Part shown: positions 35,298 to 45,257 of the stretch, in pieces
Layout of the letters: every line of letters starts with the position of its first letter
Numbering within the stretch: position 1 is the stretch's first letter
Source of the DNA: Weeksellaceae bacterium
GTDB lineage: Bacteria > Bacteroidota > Bacteroidia > Flavobacteriales > Weeksellaceae
DNA length: 64,000 nucleotides
Direction of reading: 5' to 3'
NCBI GenBank assembly: GCA_019459455.1
Contig: JAIBEX010000014.1
Location: forward strand, 1 to 64,000
The notes under the pieces: generated by a model
What the model was told of the DNA's origin: nothing
What the model saw: the letters and a program-made list of their open reading frames with translations, nothing else
Database searches by the model: none
Position numbers and translations under genes: made by a program

Positions 35298-38174
35298 TTA
35301 AAAATTAAAGTTAAATCCAATGGTATAGATCCTTGGTCTTGGATAGAAATTGTTATCGATACCGTTAAAGTTCTCCGGATCCTGCCCGTCGTACTTTGTG
35401 ATGATAAATGCATTGTTCACAGAGCCGTAAACCCTTAAGTCTGCATCTTTAACCACATTCTCAAATTTGTGACCAACTGTTATATTGTCCAGTCTTAGGA
35501 ATGAAGCATCGTGCAGGAAATAATCGGATGCAAACATATTGTCTGTTGGCTGAACGAGGTTAAACGAAGATTCACCATCATAAAAGTTAAGCGCATTATT
35601 CAAATGTTCGGAATTTGATGGGAGCGTTTGATTTACAAATCCCTGTGCCACTTTACGTCCGTTATAGACTTGACCTCCTATCTGACCTCTGAAATTTGCT
35701 GTGAAATCCCAATTCCCTTTGTTTAATGATGTTCCAAAACCGTAGAAGAAATTTGGAACCATCTGTACATAATAACGGTCATCGTTGTTCAGGATTCCGT
35801 CATTATTGCGGTCCACAAATACATCAGCTAGTGGATCTCCATTTGTGTCATAAATCTGTTCAAAAACCCATGCTGAGTTTGGTTGCTGTCCAAGCGCATG
35901 GTAAGAAACATTTACCCCTGTACCTACAGGCAATGTAGTTCCTACTACATTAATCCTTTCATTTTGAAGTTCCAGGATTTCCCCTTTGTTATAGGTCATG
36001 TTACCAAAGATATTCCAGTCTGTTGTTTCAGTTTTCACTGGGTTGATGTTTAAGTTCATCTCAACCCCCCTGTTTCTCAGAGAACCAACATTGGAAATCA
36101 CTTCATTGGTTAACCCCTGTCCTGGGGCAACAGGCGCCGGCAGTAAAAGATCTGCTGTTTTACGGTCATAAACGTCCAATGCTCCGGAAAGCAGTCCACG
36201 TTCCAGGATTGAAAAGTCAAGACCCGCATTCCAGCTCGTGGTTGTTTCCCACTTCAGATCCAGATTAAATGGAAGCGCAGAATAAATATTAAATCCAGGT
36301 AGATATTGTGCATTATCCTGTCCCAATGAGAATAGTGGTCTTGAGGGGTAGAAACCGACTCTTTCGATTGAGGTAACATCCTGCTGACCGGTTTGACCCC
36401 AGCCCAATCTCAGTTTGAGCTCCCTTACCGAAGAGTCACTGAACATTGACTCCTCATGCATTTTCCAGGCAAATGCAACAGAAGGGAAATAACCCCACTG
36501 ATTATCAAATCCTCTGAAAATCGATGATGCATCGGCCCTGAATGTCGCAGTAAAGAGATACTTATTAAGAATGTCAATATTAGTTCTTGCGAAGAACGAC
36601 TGTAAATTCAGGTGGTTAAAATACCCGAAAGTCGGGTTTAAAGCATTTTCCTGAGGAATCCTTATACCTGTCCCAGCAGGGTCTGCAATAAACTGCAGTT
36701 TATCTCCTTCATATCTGAAATCCTGGTAAGAATATCCTCCCTGTATAAGGAAGTTGCTGAAGAACTCATTGATTTTTCTGCTGTAAAGTAAGTATGCATC
36801 CATGTTCTTGTTATCCGTATGCTGATTTTCAGAATAGGCAAGACCTGGGTTATAGATTAAATTGCCAAGCGAATTAGCGGTAAGGTTAATGATGGAGTTT
36901 CTCGCATTTTCGTCATAGGTTTCCCTGATTTCCGTTTTGGAAGTCTCCATACCTAAATTTAAAACTGCTTTTAGATCCGGTAAAAAATGGAATTTATAGT
37001 CAAACTCAACATTACCTAAAAACTTCAGCGTATTTTCCGGACGGTGCCTTTGGGTAAGCAAAGCCAGTGGATTGGAATCATACGTTAAGTTGTACACATT
37101 GTTTTGAATATAGTTGTTCTGATAATATCCCCCAAAATAATTCTGAGATGGAGAATTGCCCCAAACCTGGTCACTATAAACTGGTAAGGTAGGATTTCGC
37201 GAAATTGCGGAACCAATGGCCCCTCCTGCATCTACAGCAGATTTATCAAATGAAAAACCTTTCGCGTTGATGTCTATTTTCAGATGATTGTCAAACAAAC
37301 TTGGAGTAAGTCTTAAAGCGGCAGAAACTCTTTCCAAATCATCGTTCCGTACTACACCCTCGCTTCTGTTGTAACCCAGTGATAACCTTGTAGGAATGCT
37401 AAAAACCCTGCCGGAAGCACTAAAATTATTGTCGGTAGAAACAGAATTACGGTACACCACATCCTGCCAGTCGGTATCGTAGATACGCCCTGCGGTATTG
37501 GTTGCCCTGTCTCCGCCTACGCCAAGTTTCCAGACATGCGTTGGAAAGTATTGGTTCACATAGTCTACATAGGTATCGGAGTCCATTACGTTCATGTATC
37601 TGGTAACGTCACCGATAGAGATGTTTGTGGAAAAGTTAAACTGCGGTTTGTTAGTGCCTTTTTTGGTTGTAATTATAATTACCCCATTGGAAGCACGAGC
37701 ACCGTAAATTGCAGAAGCTGACGCATCCTTTAATACCGAAAAACTCTCAATATCATTTGGATTTACAAGGCTTAACGGGTTCTGTATCCCGGCGCTATTC
37801 GTAGCATCAATCGGAACACCATCAATTACAATCAGTGGGTTATTGTTTGCCAATAATGACGATCCACCTCTGATCCTGATATTCGGTGCTGAATCCGGTG
37901 ATCCGCCTGAATTTGTTATCCTCACACCCGGTGCTTTACCCTGGATTAGCTGATCCGCGGATACGATTGCACCCTTGTTAAAGTCTTTCGCTGTTACTGC
38001 AGTTACGGAACCTGTAAGGTCAGATTTCTTTTTACTGCCATAACCAATAAGCACTACTTCTTCAATTTGTGCCTCGCGGGGCGCGCCAACTGTGTCCGTA
38101 GTTTGTGCCTGCATCATTGTCCCTGCCAGTAAAAAGGCTGGGGCAATTTTCAAAACTGTACTGAAGTTTCTCAC
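35298..38174 (-). CDS. susC: SusC/RagA family TonB-linked outer membrane transporter
   Basis: The 958-residue beta-barrel imports glycans with energy from TonB. After a signal peptide (MRNFSTVLKIAPAFLLAGTM, cut at MQAQ) comes a TonB-box region (QIEEVVLIGYGSKKK), the plug (GKAPGVRITNSGGSPDSAPN, NNPLIVIDGVPID, ASASAIYGARASNGVIIITT) and the barrel ending with the aromatic YTIGFNFNF. The N-terminal carboxypeptidase-like domain of Bacteroides SusC is missing, so the TonB box follows the signal peptide almost directly. The start is GTG. Loss of 30 or more N-terminal residues through wrong start choice is unlikely because the signal peptide is complete. Confidence 0.94.
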   Translation of the reverse strand: MRNFSTVLKIAPAFLLAGTMMQAQTTDTVGAPREAQIEEVVLIGYGSKKKSDLTGSVTAVTAKDFNKGAIVSADQLIQGKAPGVRITNSGGSPDSAPNIRIRGGSSLLANNNPLIVIDGVPIDATNSAGIQNPLSLVNPNDIESFSVLKDASASAIYGARASNGVIIITTKKGTNKPQFNFSTNISIGDVTRYMNVMDSDTYVDYVNQYFPTHVWKLGVGGDRATNTAGRIYDTDWQDVVYRNSVSTDNNFSASGRVFSIPTRLSLGYNRSEGVVRNDDLERVSAALRLTPSLFDNHLKIDINAKGFSFDKSAVDAGGAIGSAISRNPTLPVYSDQVWGNSPSQNYFGGYYQNNYIQNNVYNLTYDSNPLALLTQRHRPENTLKFLGNVEFDYKFHFLPDLKAVLNLGMETSKTEIRETYDENARNSIINLTANSLGNLIYNPGLAYSENQHTDNKNMDAYLLYSRKINEFFSNFLIQGGYSYQDFRYEGDKLQFIADPAGTGIRIPQENALNPTFGYFNHLNLQSFFARTNIDILNKYLFTATFRADASSIFRGFDNQWGYFPSVAFAWKMHEESMFSDSSVRELKLRLGWGQTGQQDVTSIERVGFYPSRPLFSLGQDNAQYLPGFNIYSALPFNLDLKWETTTSWNAGLDFSILERGLLSGALDVYDRKTADLLLPAPVAPGQGLTNEVISNVGSLRNRGVEMNLNINPVKTETTDWNIFGNMTYNKGEILELQNERINVVGTTLPVGTGVNVSYHALGQQPNSAWVFEQIYDTNGDPLADVFVDRNNDGILNNDDRYYVQMVPNFFYGFGTSLNKGNWDFTANFRGQIGGQVYNGRKVAQGFVNQTLPSNSEHLNNALNFYDGESSFNLVQPTDNMFASDYFLHDASFLRLDNITVGHKFENVVKDADLRVYGSVNNAFIITKYDGQDPENFNGIDNNFYPRPRIYTIGFNFNF

Positions 38175-38510
38175 AAAAATAATTTTTAGGTTAATATTCT
38201 GTTAATGTTTAATTCTCGTTTTCGTTATTAAGGTCTCTAAATTACATTTTTTTTACATCACTATCAATTATTCTAAAAAATCTTATAGCTATATGATGGA
38301 AATCATTATATTAAGCAGGTATTTCCGATAATGCGCTCATATACAATCTATTATAACATTTGATTTATATTATATCAATAGGATACAATAGAAAATGTTT
38401 AAACGTTTGTTTAGCTTTTTATCTTGCCATTTTAACTTTTTTCTTAACTTTCTGTTAATATTTGCCAATTTTACATAACATTTCTGTTTTAATATGGACT
38501 GCAGAAGCAC
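38175..38510. promoter_or_regulatory. Divergent susC-metG regulatory gap with a LacI-type palindrome
   Basis: This AT-rich gap of about 335 bases holds no gene. AAACGTTT at 38401-38408, within GTTTAAACGTTTGTTT (38397-38412), has the CG-centred symmetry of LacI-family operators. It lies about 230 bases upstream of susC, far for a simple repressor site. A near-consensus -7 box on the minus strand (TAATTTAG, 38237-38244) could drive susC. No LacI or SusR-type regulator gene is in the window. Confidence 0.4.
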
Positions 38511-38518
38511 TATCTTTG
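38511..38518 (+). promoter_or_regulatory. -7 promoter box of metG
   Basis: TATCTTTG matches TAnnTTTG, 22 bases before the ATG. Confidence 0.6.
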
Positions 38519-38539
38519 CATCTCAAAATTTGATACGCT

Positions 38540-40573
38540 ATGTCTGAAAGAAAGATGATCACGGCAGCACTGCCGTACGCTAACGGTCCCGTCCATATTG
38601 GGCATTTGGCGGGAGTTTATATCCCTGCTGATGTTTATGCGAGATTTCAGAGAAGACTGGGAAAAGAGGTAGCTTTCATCTGCGGTTCCGATGAACACGG
38701 CATCCCCATTACAATCCGGGCGAAGAAGGAAGGTGTGACCCCCCAAAATATTGTTGATAAATATCATGAGGTCATCAGGAAGTCGTTCATGGACCTGGGC
38801 ATTTCGTTTGACGAGTATTCGAGGACCACATCAAAGAAACATTACGAAGTCAGTCAGGATTTTTTCACGACACTCTATAATAAGGATAAATTTACAGAAG
38901 AGGTATCTGAACAGTACTTCGATGAACAGGCCGGTGAGTTTCTTGCCGACCGCTATATCGTAGGAACCTGCCCGAATTGCGGCAATGATGGTGCTTATGG
39001 AGACCAGTGCGAGAAATGCGGGTCCACCCTTTCTCCTTCCGAGCTTCTTAAGCCCAAATCGATGCTGAGCGGGAACGTGCCCGTTTTGAAAGAAACCAAA
39101 AACTGGTATCTGCCGTTAAACGAGTATGAAGATTTTCTAAACGAATGGATTATTGAAGGTCATAAAGACGACTGGAAACCCAACGTTTACGGCCAGGTGA
39201 AGTCATGGCTCAACGACGGCCTGAAACCCAGGGCAATGACCCGGGACCTGAATTGGGGCGTGCCTGTTCCGCTTCCTGATGCTGATGGAAAAGTACTTTA
39301 TGTATGGTTTGACGCTCCAATCGGATATATTTCCTTTACACAGGAATGGGCAGAGAAGAACGGGAAGGACTGGAAAGACTACTGGCAGAATGAAAATTCA
39401 GACCTTATCCATTTCATCGGAAAAGACAATATCGTATTCCACTGCATTATCTTTCCTGCGATGATGAAAGCACATGGCGGCTACATCATGCCAACCAATG
39501 TTCCGGCTTTTGAATTTTTGAACCTTGAGAACGATAAGATTTCCACCTCACGGAACTGGGCGGTGTGGGCACATGAATATGTAGAGGAGTTTCCTGGGCA
39601 GCAGGATGTACTGCGGTTTACCCTCCTTTCTTCCGCTCCCGAAACGAAAGACAACAATTTTACCTGGAAGGATTTTCAAACGAAGAACAATTCGGAGCTC
39701 GTAGGAATCTTCGGGAACTTTATCAACAGAGTCGCCGTCCTGATCCATAAATATTACGGCGGAGTTGTACCCCAGGGCGATGTAAATGCACCCGAACTTG
39801 AAGAAATCGCAAAAGCTGCCAATGAAATTGAGACCTTCCTGGAGAATTTCGAGTTCAGAAATGCCCTGTCTTCGCTAATGAATCTGGCCCGTTTCGGGAA
39901 CCAGTTCCTGCAGACTGAAGAGCCATGGAAAACAATCAAGGACAATCCGGAAAAGGCAGCGCACTCCCTTTTCATCGCCGCACAGATTGCGGTTGGTCTG
40001 GCACAGACCTCTGAACCGTTCATGCCATTCAGCTCAGAGAAACTGTTAAAGATGTTCAATGTCCCTCAAATCACCTGGAAGGAAATCGCAAGCGATAAAA
40101 TACTGATTGAAACCGGACATCAGATCAATACGGCTGAACTGCTGTTTTCCAGGGTTGAAGATGAAACCATTGAATTCCAGATCCGGAAACTGGAAAACAC
40201 CAAGGAGTCCAATAAAAAAACAAATCCAAACGCTAACCCCATGAAAGACGAAATCCAGTTTGATGATTTTACAAAGATCGATTTAAGAACCGCCACCATC
40301 CTCACCGCTGAGAAAGTGGAGAAAGCGGACAAATTGCTGAAGTTTACGGTTGATACCGGAGTAGATGTCAGAACAGTGGTCTCCGGAATCGCGGAAAGTT
40401 TCACACCGGAAGAATGTATTGGCAAACAGGTGATGATTTTGCTGAACCTTGCACCAAGAAAGATACGCGGGATCGAATCCCAGGGCATGCTGTTGCTCGC
40501 AACGAAGCCGGACGGAAAGCTGACCTTCATGTCGCCAGAGGCGGAAGTGGATAACGGAATTGAAGTCTCATAA
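38540..40573 (+). CDS. metG: Methionyl-tRNA synthetase
   Basis: The 677-residue class I synthetase charges tRNA-Met. Seen are HIGH in ANGPVHIGHLAG, the zinc knuckle CPNCGNDGAYGDQCEKCG, the KMSKS equivalent KISTSR, the anticodon-binding helical domain (about 400-540), and a C-terminal EMAP-like tRNA-binding domain (about 570-677; DFTKIDLRTATILTAEKVEK). It is the full-length dimeric type. Monocistronic with its own promoter box and terminator. Confidence 0.96.
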   Translation: MSERKMITAALPYANGPVHIGHLAGVYIPADVYARFQRRLGKEVAFICGSDEHGIPITIRAKKEGVTPQNIVDKYHEVIRKSFMDLGISFDEYSRTTSKKHYEVSQDFFTTLYNKDKFTEEVSEQYFDEQAGEFLADRYIVGTCPNCGNDGAYGDQCEKCGSTLSPSELLKPKSMLSGNVPVLKETKNWYLPLNEYEDFLNEWIIEGHKDDWKPNVYGQVKSWLNDGLKPRAMTRDLNWGVPVPLPDADGKVLYVWFDAPIGYISFTQEWAEKNGKDWKDYWQNENSDLIHFIGKDNIVFHCIIFPAMMKAHGGYIMPTNVPAFEFLNLENDKISTSRNWAVWAHEYVEEFPGQQDVLRFTLLSSAPETKDNNFTWKDFQTKNNSELVGIFGNFINRVAVLIHKYYGGVVPQGDVNAPELEEIAKAANEIETFLENFEFRNALSSLMNLARFGNQFLQTEEPWKTIKDNPEKAAHSLFIAAQIAVGLAQTSEPFMPFSSEKLLKMFNVPQITWKEIASDKILIETGHQINTAELLFSRVEDETIEFQIRKLENTKESNKKTNPNANPMKDEIQFDDFTKIDLRTATILTAEKVEKADKLLKFTVDTGVDVRTVVSGIAESFTPEECIGKQVMILLNLAPRKIRGIESQGMLLLATKPDGKLTFMSPEAEVDNGIEVS

Positions 40574-40593
40574 ACGTTCCCTGGACCACAATT

Positions 40594-40627
40594 AAAAGCA
40601 AATCATTTCGGTTTGCTTTTTTATATT
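40594..40627 (+). terminator. Terminator of metG
   Basis: AAAAGCAAA and TTTGCTTTT form a 9-bp stem followed by TTATATTTTT. Confidence 0.85.
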
Positions 40628-40723
40628 TTTAAAGGTTACTTTAAGATAAATTTTATGGTTATGTTGGGCGATGCACAACAGAACCAGTCACTTTTTCTTA
40701 AATTTAAAAGAAATTAGGAAAGG

Positions 40724-43375
40724 ATGTGGTTTTCAAAGTCTGTTGAAGATACGGTAAAAGAACTGGAGGTAAATCTGGAAACCGGTCTCTCCACGGCCGA
40801 AGTGCGTAGCCGTAAGGAGAAGTACGGCACCAACGAACTGGTTGCAAAGAAGAAGAAAACGGTTTTCCGGATGCTTCTTTCACAGCTGAACGACTGGCTC
40901 ATCTATGTGCTTTTCGCCGCAGTCTTCATCACCCTTCTCATGGGCGAATATGTGGATTCCGCCATCATTGTCATCGTTATAATCATCAATGCTGCCATCG
41001 GCGTATTTCAGGAAGTGAAAGCCGGAAATGCAATTGAGGCACTCATGAAAATTTCCTCCCCAAAAGCCCTTGTACGCAGAGACGGAGTAACAAAGGAAAT
41101 TCCTTCAGCGCAACTCGTTCCGGGAGATGTAGTCGTCCTGGAGGCCGGGCGAATTGTACCCGCGGACCTGCGTTTGACTGAAACTGCAAACCTGCAGACT
41201 GAAGAATCTGCACTTACCGGTGAATCCGTGCCCGAAAATAAGCTTGCTGAAGCCATTTATAAGGACCCGAAAACCCCTGTTGGAGACCGCGAAAACATGG
41301 CCTTCATGTCTTCGGTAGTCACCTACGGCCGTGGAACCGGCGTGGTGGTGGAGACTGGAATGAATACCGAAGTCGGTAGGATTGCGCATCTCATTAACGA
41401 TGAAGAAACCACAAAGACCCCTCTTGAGATGCGGCTCAATGAACTGGGTAAGATGCTAGGAAAAATAGCGGTGGGAATCTGTATTTTTATATTCATATTG
41501 TCCTACTTTCAGGGGCGCGATCTTGCAGAAATGTTCCTGACTGCCGTTTCGCTGGCGGTTGCTTCTATTCCCGAAGGTTTGGCCGCCATTGTTGCTGTGG
41601 TACTTTCGGTAGGTGTTACTGCGATGTCGAAGAACAACGCCATTATCCGAAGGCTCCCTGCGGTGGAAACCCTGGGTTCGGTAAACGTCATCTGTTCGGA
41701 TAAAACCGGAACCCTAACCCAGAATAAAATGACCGTAACGCAGGTCTTTACTTCCGAAGGATTGATTGCTCTCGATGATGATAAAAAGGATGAACCTTCT
41801 CCCTCAGCAGAATTTCTTGCAAAAGGAATGATTCTGTGCTCCGATGCTACCCTGGAAAACGGCGAGGCGACGGGCGACCCAACGGAAATCGCACTGCTTG
41901 TGCTGGGAGACCATATGGGCCTGAACCGTAAAAAAGTCGCCTTCTCCTATAAGAGAATGAATGAGCATGCCTTCGATTCCGACCGTAAACGCATGTCGGT
42001 CCTGGTTGAAGATGAGGAAAAGAATCATTTTGTATTTGCCAAAGGGGCGCTGGCAAGCCTTTTTGAGGTTTCCACAAGGATAATGTCAAAAGGGGAGGCA
42101 CAGCCGCTCACTGAAGAAGGGAAAACCAAACTCCGGGAAGCTGCAAAGGAGATGTCGAACGGTGCATTAAGGACCTTAGCCTTGGCCTACAGGACAGCGA
42201 ATGCCCAGGAGTCACCGGAAAATATGGAATCGGAAATGATCCTGGTGGGTTTGGTTGGCATGTTGGACCCTGCAAGAGATGAAGTGAAACCGTCGATTTT
42301 AGAGGCAATGAATGCCGGCATCCGGACCATTATGATCACCGGCGACCACAGGAATACCGCATTCGCCATTGCAAAGGAACTCGATATCGCCCGGGACATT
42401 AGTGAAGTCATGACCGGGCCGGAACTGGAAGAACTTTCCGAAGTGGAAAGGTTGGATAAAGTAGATCATATCAACGTTTATGCACGGGTATCACCTGAGC
42501 ATAAAGTGAAGATCGTACGCGCACTTAAAGACAAGGGAAACGTCGTCTCCATGACTGGCGACGGCGTTAACGACGCGCCATCCCTCAATGCAGCCGACAT
42601 CGGCGTTGCAATGGGCATAACCGGTACCGATGTGGCCAAAGGTGCAGCCCACATGATTTTGGTAGATGATAATTTCTCCACTATAGTGAAAGCCATTGAA
42701 CAGGGAAGAAACATCTATAATAACATAAAAAAGGCGGTAATATTCCTGCTCACCTGTAATCTGGGTGAAGTGGTGACTATGGTTGCTGCCCTGATGATCG
42801 GATGGGCCTCTCCATTGGTTGCAACACAGCTCCTCTGGATTAATTTAATCACCGATTCACTTCCTGCGATCGCATTGGGCCTTGATATCGGTGATAAGGA
42901 CGTGATGAAGGAAAAACCGAGGTCACCTACCGAAAGTTTTTTTTCCCAGGGCGCCGGAACCATGACGGTACTTGGCGGACTTCTGATCGGGCTCATCACC
43001 GTTTTTGCTTTTTGGTACGGTCATTATGAACTGGGCTACTCCCCATTTGACAGTCATATTCCGGAAAAGGTGCTTGCAAACGGGCGAACCATGGCTTTTA
43101 TGGTCCTCATTGCATCGCAACTTTTCTATTCACTGGGACTTCGGAGTTTTAAAAAACCACTGTATAAAATTGGGCTTTTCAATAATAAATATCTCATCGG
43201 TGCCATCATCCTTGGTTTTGCCTTACAGTTGGTCGTGTTGTTCATTCCCTTTATGCGCGAAGCTTTCAGGCTTCATATGCTGGACCAAAAGGGTTGGGTA
43301 ATGGTTGTGATTCTGGGACTGCTGCCTCTTCTGACGCTGGAGCTCTACAAAATCATTTCTTTTAAAAGGAAATAA
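40724..43375 (+). CDS. P-type cation ATPase, calcium-transporting type (P2A)
   Basis: The 883-residue pump has the P2 layout: an N-terminal cation ATPase domain (VKELEVNLETGLSTAEV), actuator with LTGES, the helix 4 ion site IPEGL (ASIPEGLAAIVAVVLS), the phosphorylation motif DKTGTLTQNKM, the nucleotide domain and hinge TGDGVNDAPSLNAADIG, and C-terminal helices with LLWINLITDSLPAIALGLD. PEGL plus N/D residues in helix 6 match Ca2+-ATPases of the SERCA/PMR1 type; Mn2+ is possible. It exports the ion from the cytosol. Start ATG at 40724 preceded by AGGAAAGG. Confidence 0.9.
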   Translation: MWFSKSVEDTVKELEVNLETGLSTAEVRSRKEKYGTNELVAKKKKTVFRMLLSQLNDWLIYVLFAAVFITLLMGEYVDSAIIVIVIIINAAIGVFQEVKAGNAIEALMKISSPKALVRRDGVTKEIPSAQLVPGDVVVLEAGRIVPADLRLTETANLQTEESALTGESVPENKLAEAIYKDPKTPVGDRENMAFMSSVVTYGRGTGVVVETGMNTEVGRIAHLINDEETTKTPLEMRLNELGKMLGKIAVGICIFIFILSYFQGRDLAEMFLTAVSLAVASIPEGLAAIVAVVLSVGVTAMSKNNAIIRRLPAVETLGSVNVICSDKTGTLTQNKMTVTQVFTSEGLIALDDDKKDEPSPSAEFLAKGMILCSDATLENGEATGDPTEIALLVLGDHMGLNRKKVAFSYKRMNEHAFDSDRKRMSVLVEDEEKNHFVFAKGALASLFEVSTRIMSKGEAQPLTEEGKTKLREAAKEMSNGALRTLALAYRTANAQESPENMESEMILVGLVGMLDPARDEVKPSILEAMNAGIRTIMITGDHRNTAFAIAKELDIARDISEVMTGPELEELSEVERLDKVDHINVYARVSPEHKVKIVRALKDKGNVVSMTGDGVNDAPSLNAADIGVAMGITGTDVAKGAAHMILVDDNFSTIVKAIEQGRNIYNNIKKAVIFLLTCNLGEVVTMVAALMIGWASPLVATQLLWINLITDSLPAIALGLDIGDKDVMKEKPRSPTESFFSQGAGTMTVLGGLLIGLITVFAFWYGHYELGYSPFDSHIPEKVLANGRTMAFMVLIASQLFYSLGLRSFKKPLYKIGLFNNKYLIGAIILGFALQLVVLFIPFMREAFRLHMLDQKGWVMVVILGLLPLLTLELYKIISFKRK

Positions 43376-43458
43376 AATGAGACCAGATAAATTATAAAAG
43401 CTGCACCGTTGAGCAATGCCTTTTAATCATTTATGCCTCAATGACAAAAATAGGATGA

Positions 43459-43632
43459 CTTTTCCACGAAGGCTTCGGAAACCGTTTTGCGGATTCCATT
43501 GCACAGGGTTGGAACACCTTTGTCGGTTTTATGTTAGGACTTGTTTCTCTATGGCCGTTCTTTTTGCTGATTCCTGTCATCATTTTCATTTTTCGCAAGA
43601 GGAAGCGCCGCAAAAAATTCAAAAAAGACTAA
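43459..43632 (+). pseudogene. C-terminal remnant of a DUF4349-like membrane protein
   Basis: A 57-codon frame without a start codon follows an in-frame TGA at 43456-43458. Its sequence, with GFGNRFADSIAQGWNTFVGF, then a hydrophobic helix and a basic tail (RKRKRRKKFKKD), matches the C-terminus of DUF4349 proteins, which end in a membrane helix and basic residues. The N-terminal extracellular domain is missing, so this looks like the stump left by a deletion. It sits between the calcium pump and a lipoprotein. Confidence 0.5.
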
Positions 43633-43655
43633 ATTTGCTATTAAATATTACAAAA

Positions 43656-44066
43656 ATGAAAAACTTTAGAGCAGTTATAACCAAAATCGTACTTCCCGCA
43701 GTATTACTTTCAACAGCGGTGGCATGCGGAAGCAGGGACGATGAATTTTCAAACGAACAGTATGTCGGAACCTGGGACTGGGTAGCCACCATGGGTCCTA
43801 ACGTGAACGAAACACCGGTGAGCACAGGAAAAACTGCAAAGCTGACCTTTACTCCTGAAGGAACATATAAAGTTGAGGAAAACAGCACGGTACTAAGCGA
43901 GGGAAGTTATACACTCTATAAAGGAATTACGTCCACTGACCATGTGGAAAAGATGTACATTGACTTCTCCAACTATCCGGATAAAATGGTGAACAGCGTA
44001 AGCGCAACCGACCTTTCACTGGGCGACGACTCGGTGAACGGACTTACTTATCACTACAAGAAATAA
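43656..44066 (+). CDS. Lipocalin-like lipoprotein
   Basis: From the ATG at 43656 the product has 136 residues with a lipoprotein signal (lipobox VAC, Cys about residue 20) and a short beta-barrel: EQYVGTWDWVATMGPNVNET, KLTFTPEGTYKVEENSTV, DHVEKMYIDFSNYPD. The VGTWxW start and FTPEGTY strand are typical of lipocalin-like domains in Bacteroidota. Upstream codons in the same frame belong to other sequence and are not used. Its stop is three bases from the stop of the convergent methylase gene. Confidence 0.75.
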   Translation: MKNFRAVITKIVLPAVLLSTAVACGSRDDEFSNEQYVGTWDWVATMGPNVNETPVSTGKTAKLTFTPEGTYKVEENSTVLSEGSYTLYKGITSTDHVEKMYIDFSNYPDKMVNSVSATDLSLGDDSVNGLTYHYKK

Positions 44067-44069
44067 ATT

Positions 44070-44768
44070 CTATTTCCCCAGGACAAATACAGCCGGAATT
44101 TTATGAAGTTCCGGCTTGTTTTTTTGCCAGTCTCTGATGCTCATCGTCCTGAGGAACTCATCCTGTGGATCATTGATGTTTGCAGCGATGCACAGTTTGG
44201 CACCCGGCGAAAGGAATCTGCACAAATCCTCGAACAGTGGGTTGTTACGGTACGGTGTCTCCATAAAGATCTGGGAATAACCCGTTTTCTGTACCTGGCT
44301 TTCCAGCCACTGGATCTTAGCCTTCTTCTCCGTTTTGTCGATTGGCAGATACCCGTTGAAGGTAAATTCCTGACCGTTGAAACCGCTTGAAATCAGTGCG
44401 AGAATTATGGAAGAAGGTCCGTTTACCGGAACCACTTTTATCTTATGCTCGTGGCACCATTTTACCATCAGGTTTCCCGGATCGGCGATACACGGGAGGC
44501 CTGCCTCCGACAGCAAACCAAAATCCTGTCCGGCCTTCATTAAAATCTGGGCTTCCTGCAGGTCTGCAGTCTTGGAATACTTATCCAGTAAATACAGTTT
44601 AAGGTCGGCTTGTTTTTTTTCAGGAGCAAAAAATTTAATGACCTTTCTGGCCGTCTTTTCATTTTCTACAAAGAAATGGTCGGTCTTAAGGATATACTCT
44701 CTTATTGACGGTGCAAAATACTCGATGGGCGAATTCTCGGATAAGTATGCAGGGATAAGGAATAACAT
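44070..44768 (-). CDS. RsmI-like SAM-dependent methyltransferase (tetrapyrrole methylase fold)
   Basis: From the ATG at 44768 the protein has 232 residues. The start MLFLIPAYLSENSPIEYFAP and ADPG-type motif (LLSEAGLPCIADPGNLMVKW), the VVPVNGPSSIILALISSGFN block and the GYLPIDKTEKKAKIQ stretch are those of the short RsmI/YraL relatives of Bacteroidota. RsmI 2'-O-methylates C1402 of 16S rRNA. The short class lacks the C-terminal extension of E. coli RsmI, so the target is inferred. The phosphatase gene ends one base upstream and is likely co-transcribed. Confidence 0.82.
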   Translation of the reverse strand: MLFLIPAYLSENSPIEYFAPSIREYILKTDHFFVENEKTARKVIKFFAPEKKQADLKLYLLDKYSKTADLQEAQILMKAGQDFGLLSEAGLPCIADPGNLMVKWCHEHKIKVVPVNGPSSIILALISSGFNGQEFTFNGYLPIDKTEKKAKIQWLESQVQKTGYSQIFMETPYRNNPLFEDLCRFLSPGAKLCIAANINDPQDEFLRTMSIRDWQKNKPELHKIPAVFVLGK

Positions 44769-44769
44769 T

Positions 44770-45231
44770 TTACTTCGTTTTATTGATGAGTTGATGGCTG
44801 ATGATTCCGGAGGCCTGATCCAATAGTGAAAAAGTTTCCTCAAACCCTTCCATCTCACTCCAATACGGATCCTTAACTTCAAAATTATTGATATTCATTC
44901 CGGCTGCTTCAAGAAAAAGAGAAACCTTACTCCTTTCCTGTTCGTTATCCGTCATTTCAATAACATCATGGAGAACCTGCCTGTCCATGCAGTAAATAAC
45001 ATCGTAGCTCTGAAAATCTGAAGTAGTAATGGGCCGTGATCTCTGTTTGGAGATGTCAACTCCGTGATTTTGCGCCGTTTTTACCGCGCGTTTATCCGGA
45101 TGCTCCCCTTCGTGCAGCGAAATGGTACCGGCTGAATCCACCTCGAATCCAAGGGGAAGTTTGGAGGCTAGAATTCCTTCGGCCAGCGGGCTGCGGCAGA
45201 TGTTGCCAAGACATACCATCAGTATTTTCAT
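44770..45231 (-). CDS. Low molecular weight protein-tyrosine phosphatase
   Basis: The 153-residue enzyme has the P-loop CLGNICRS (Cys7, Arg13) and the general acid Asp in VKDPYWSEMEGFEETF. It should dephosphorylate tyrosine residues, perhaps those of a capsule kinase, though no kinase gene is nearby. It lies between dnaA and the RsmI-like gene on the same strand, after a terminator that follows dnaA. Confidence 0.9.
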   Translation of the reverse strand: MKILMVCLGNICRSPLAEGILASKLPLGFEVDSAGTISLHEGEHPDKRAVKTAQNHGVDISKQRSRPITTSDFQSYDVIYCMDRQVLHDVIEMTDNEQERSKVSLFLEAAGMNINNFEVKDPYWSEMEGFEETFSLLDQASGIISHQLINKTK

Positions 45232-45257
45232 TCCTTTTGTTTTGATCTTTTTCTAAA

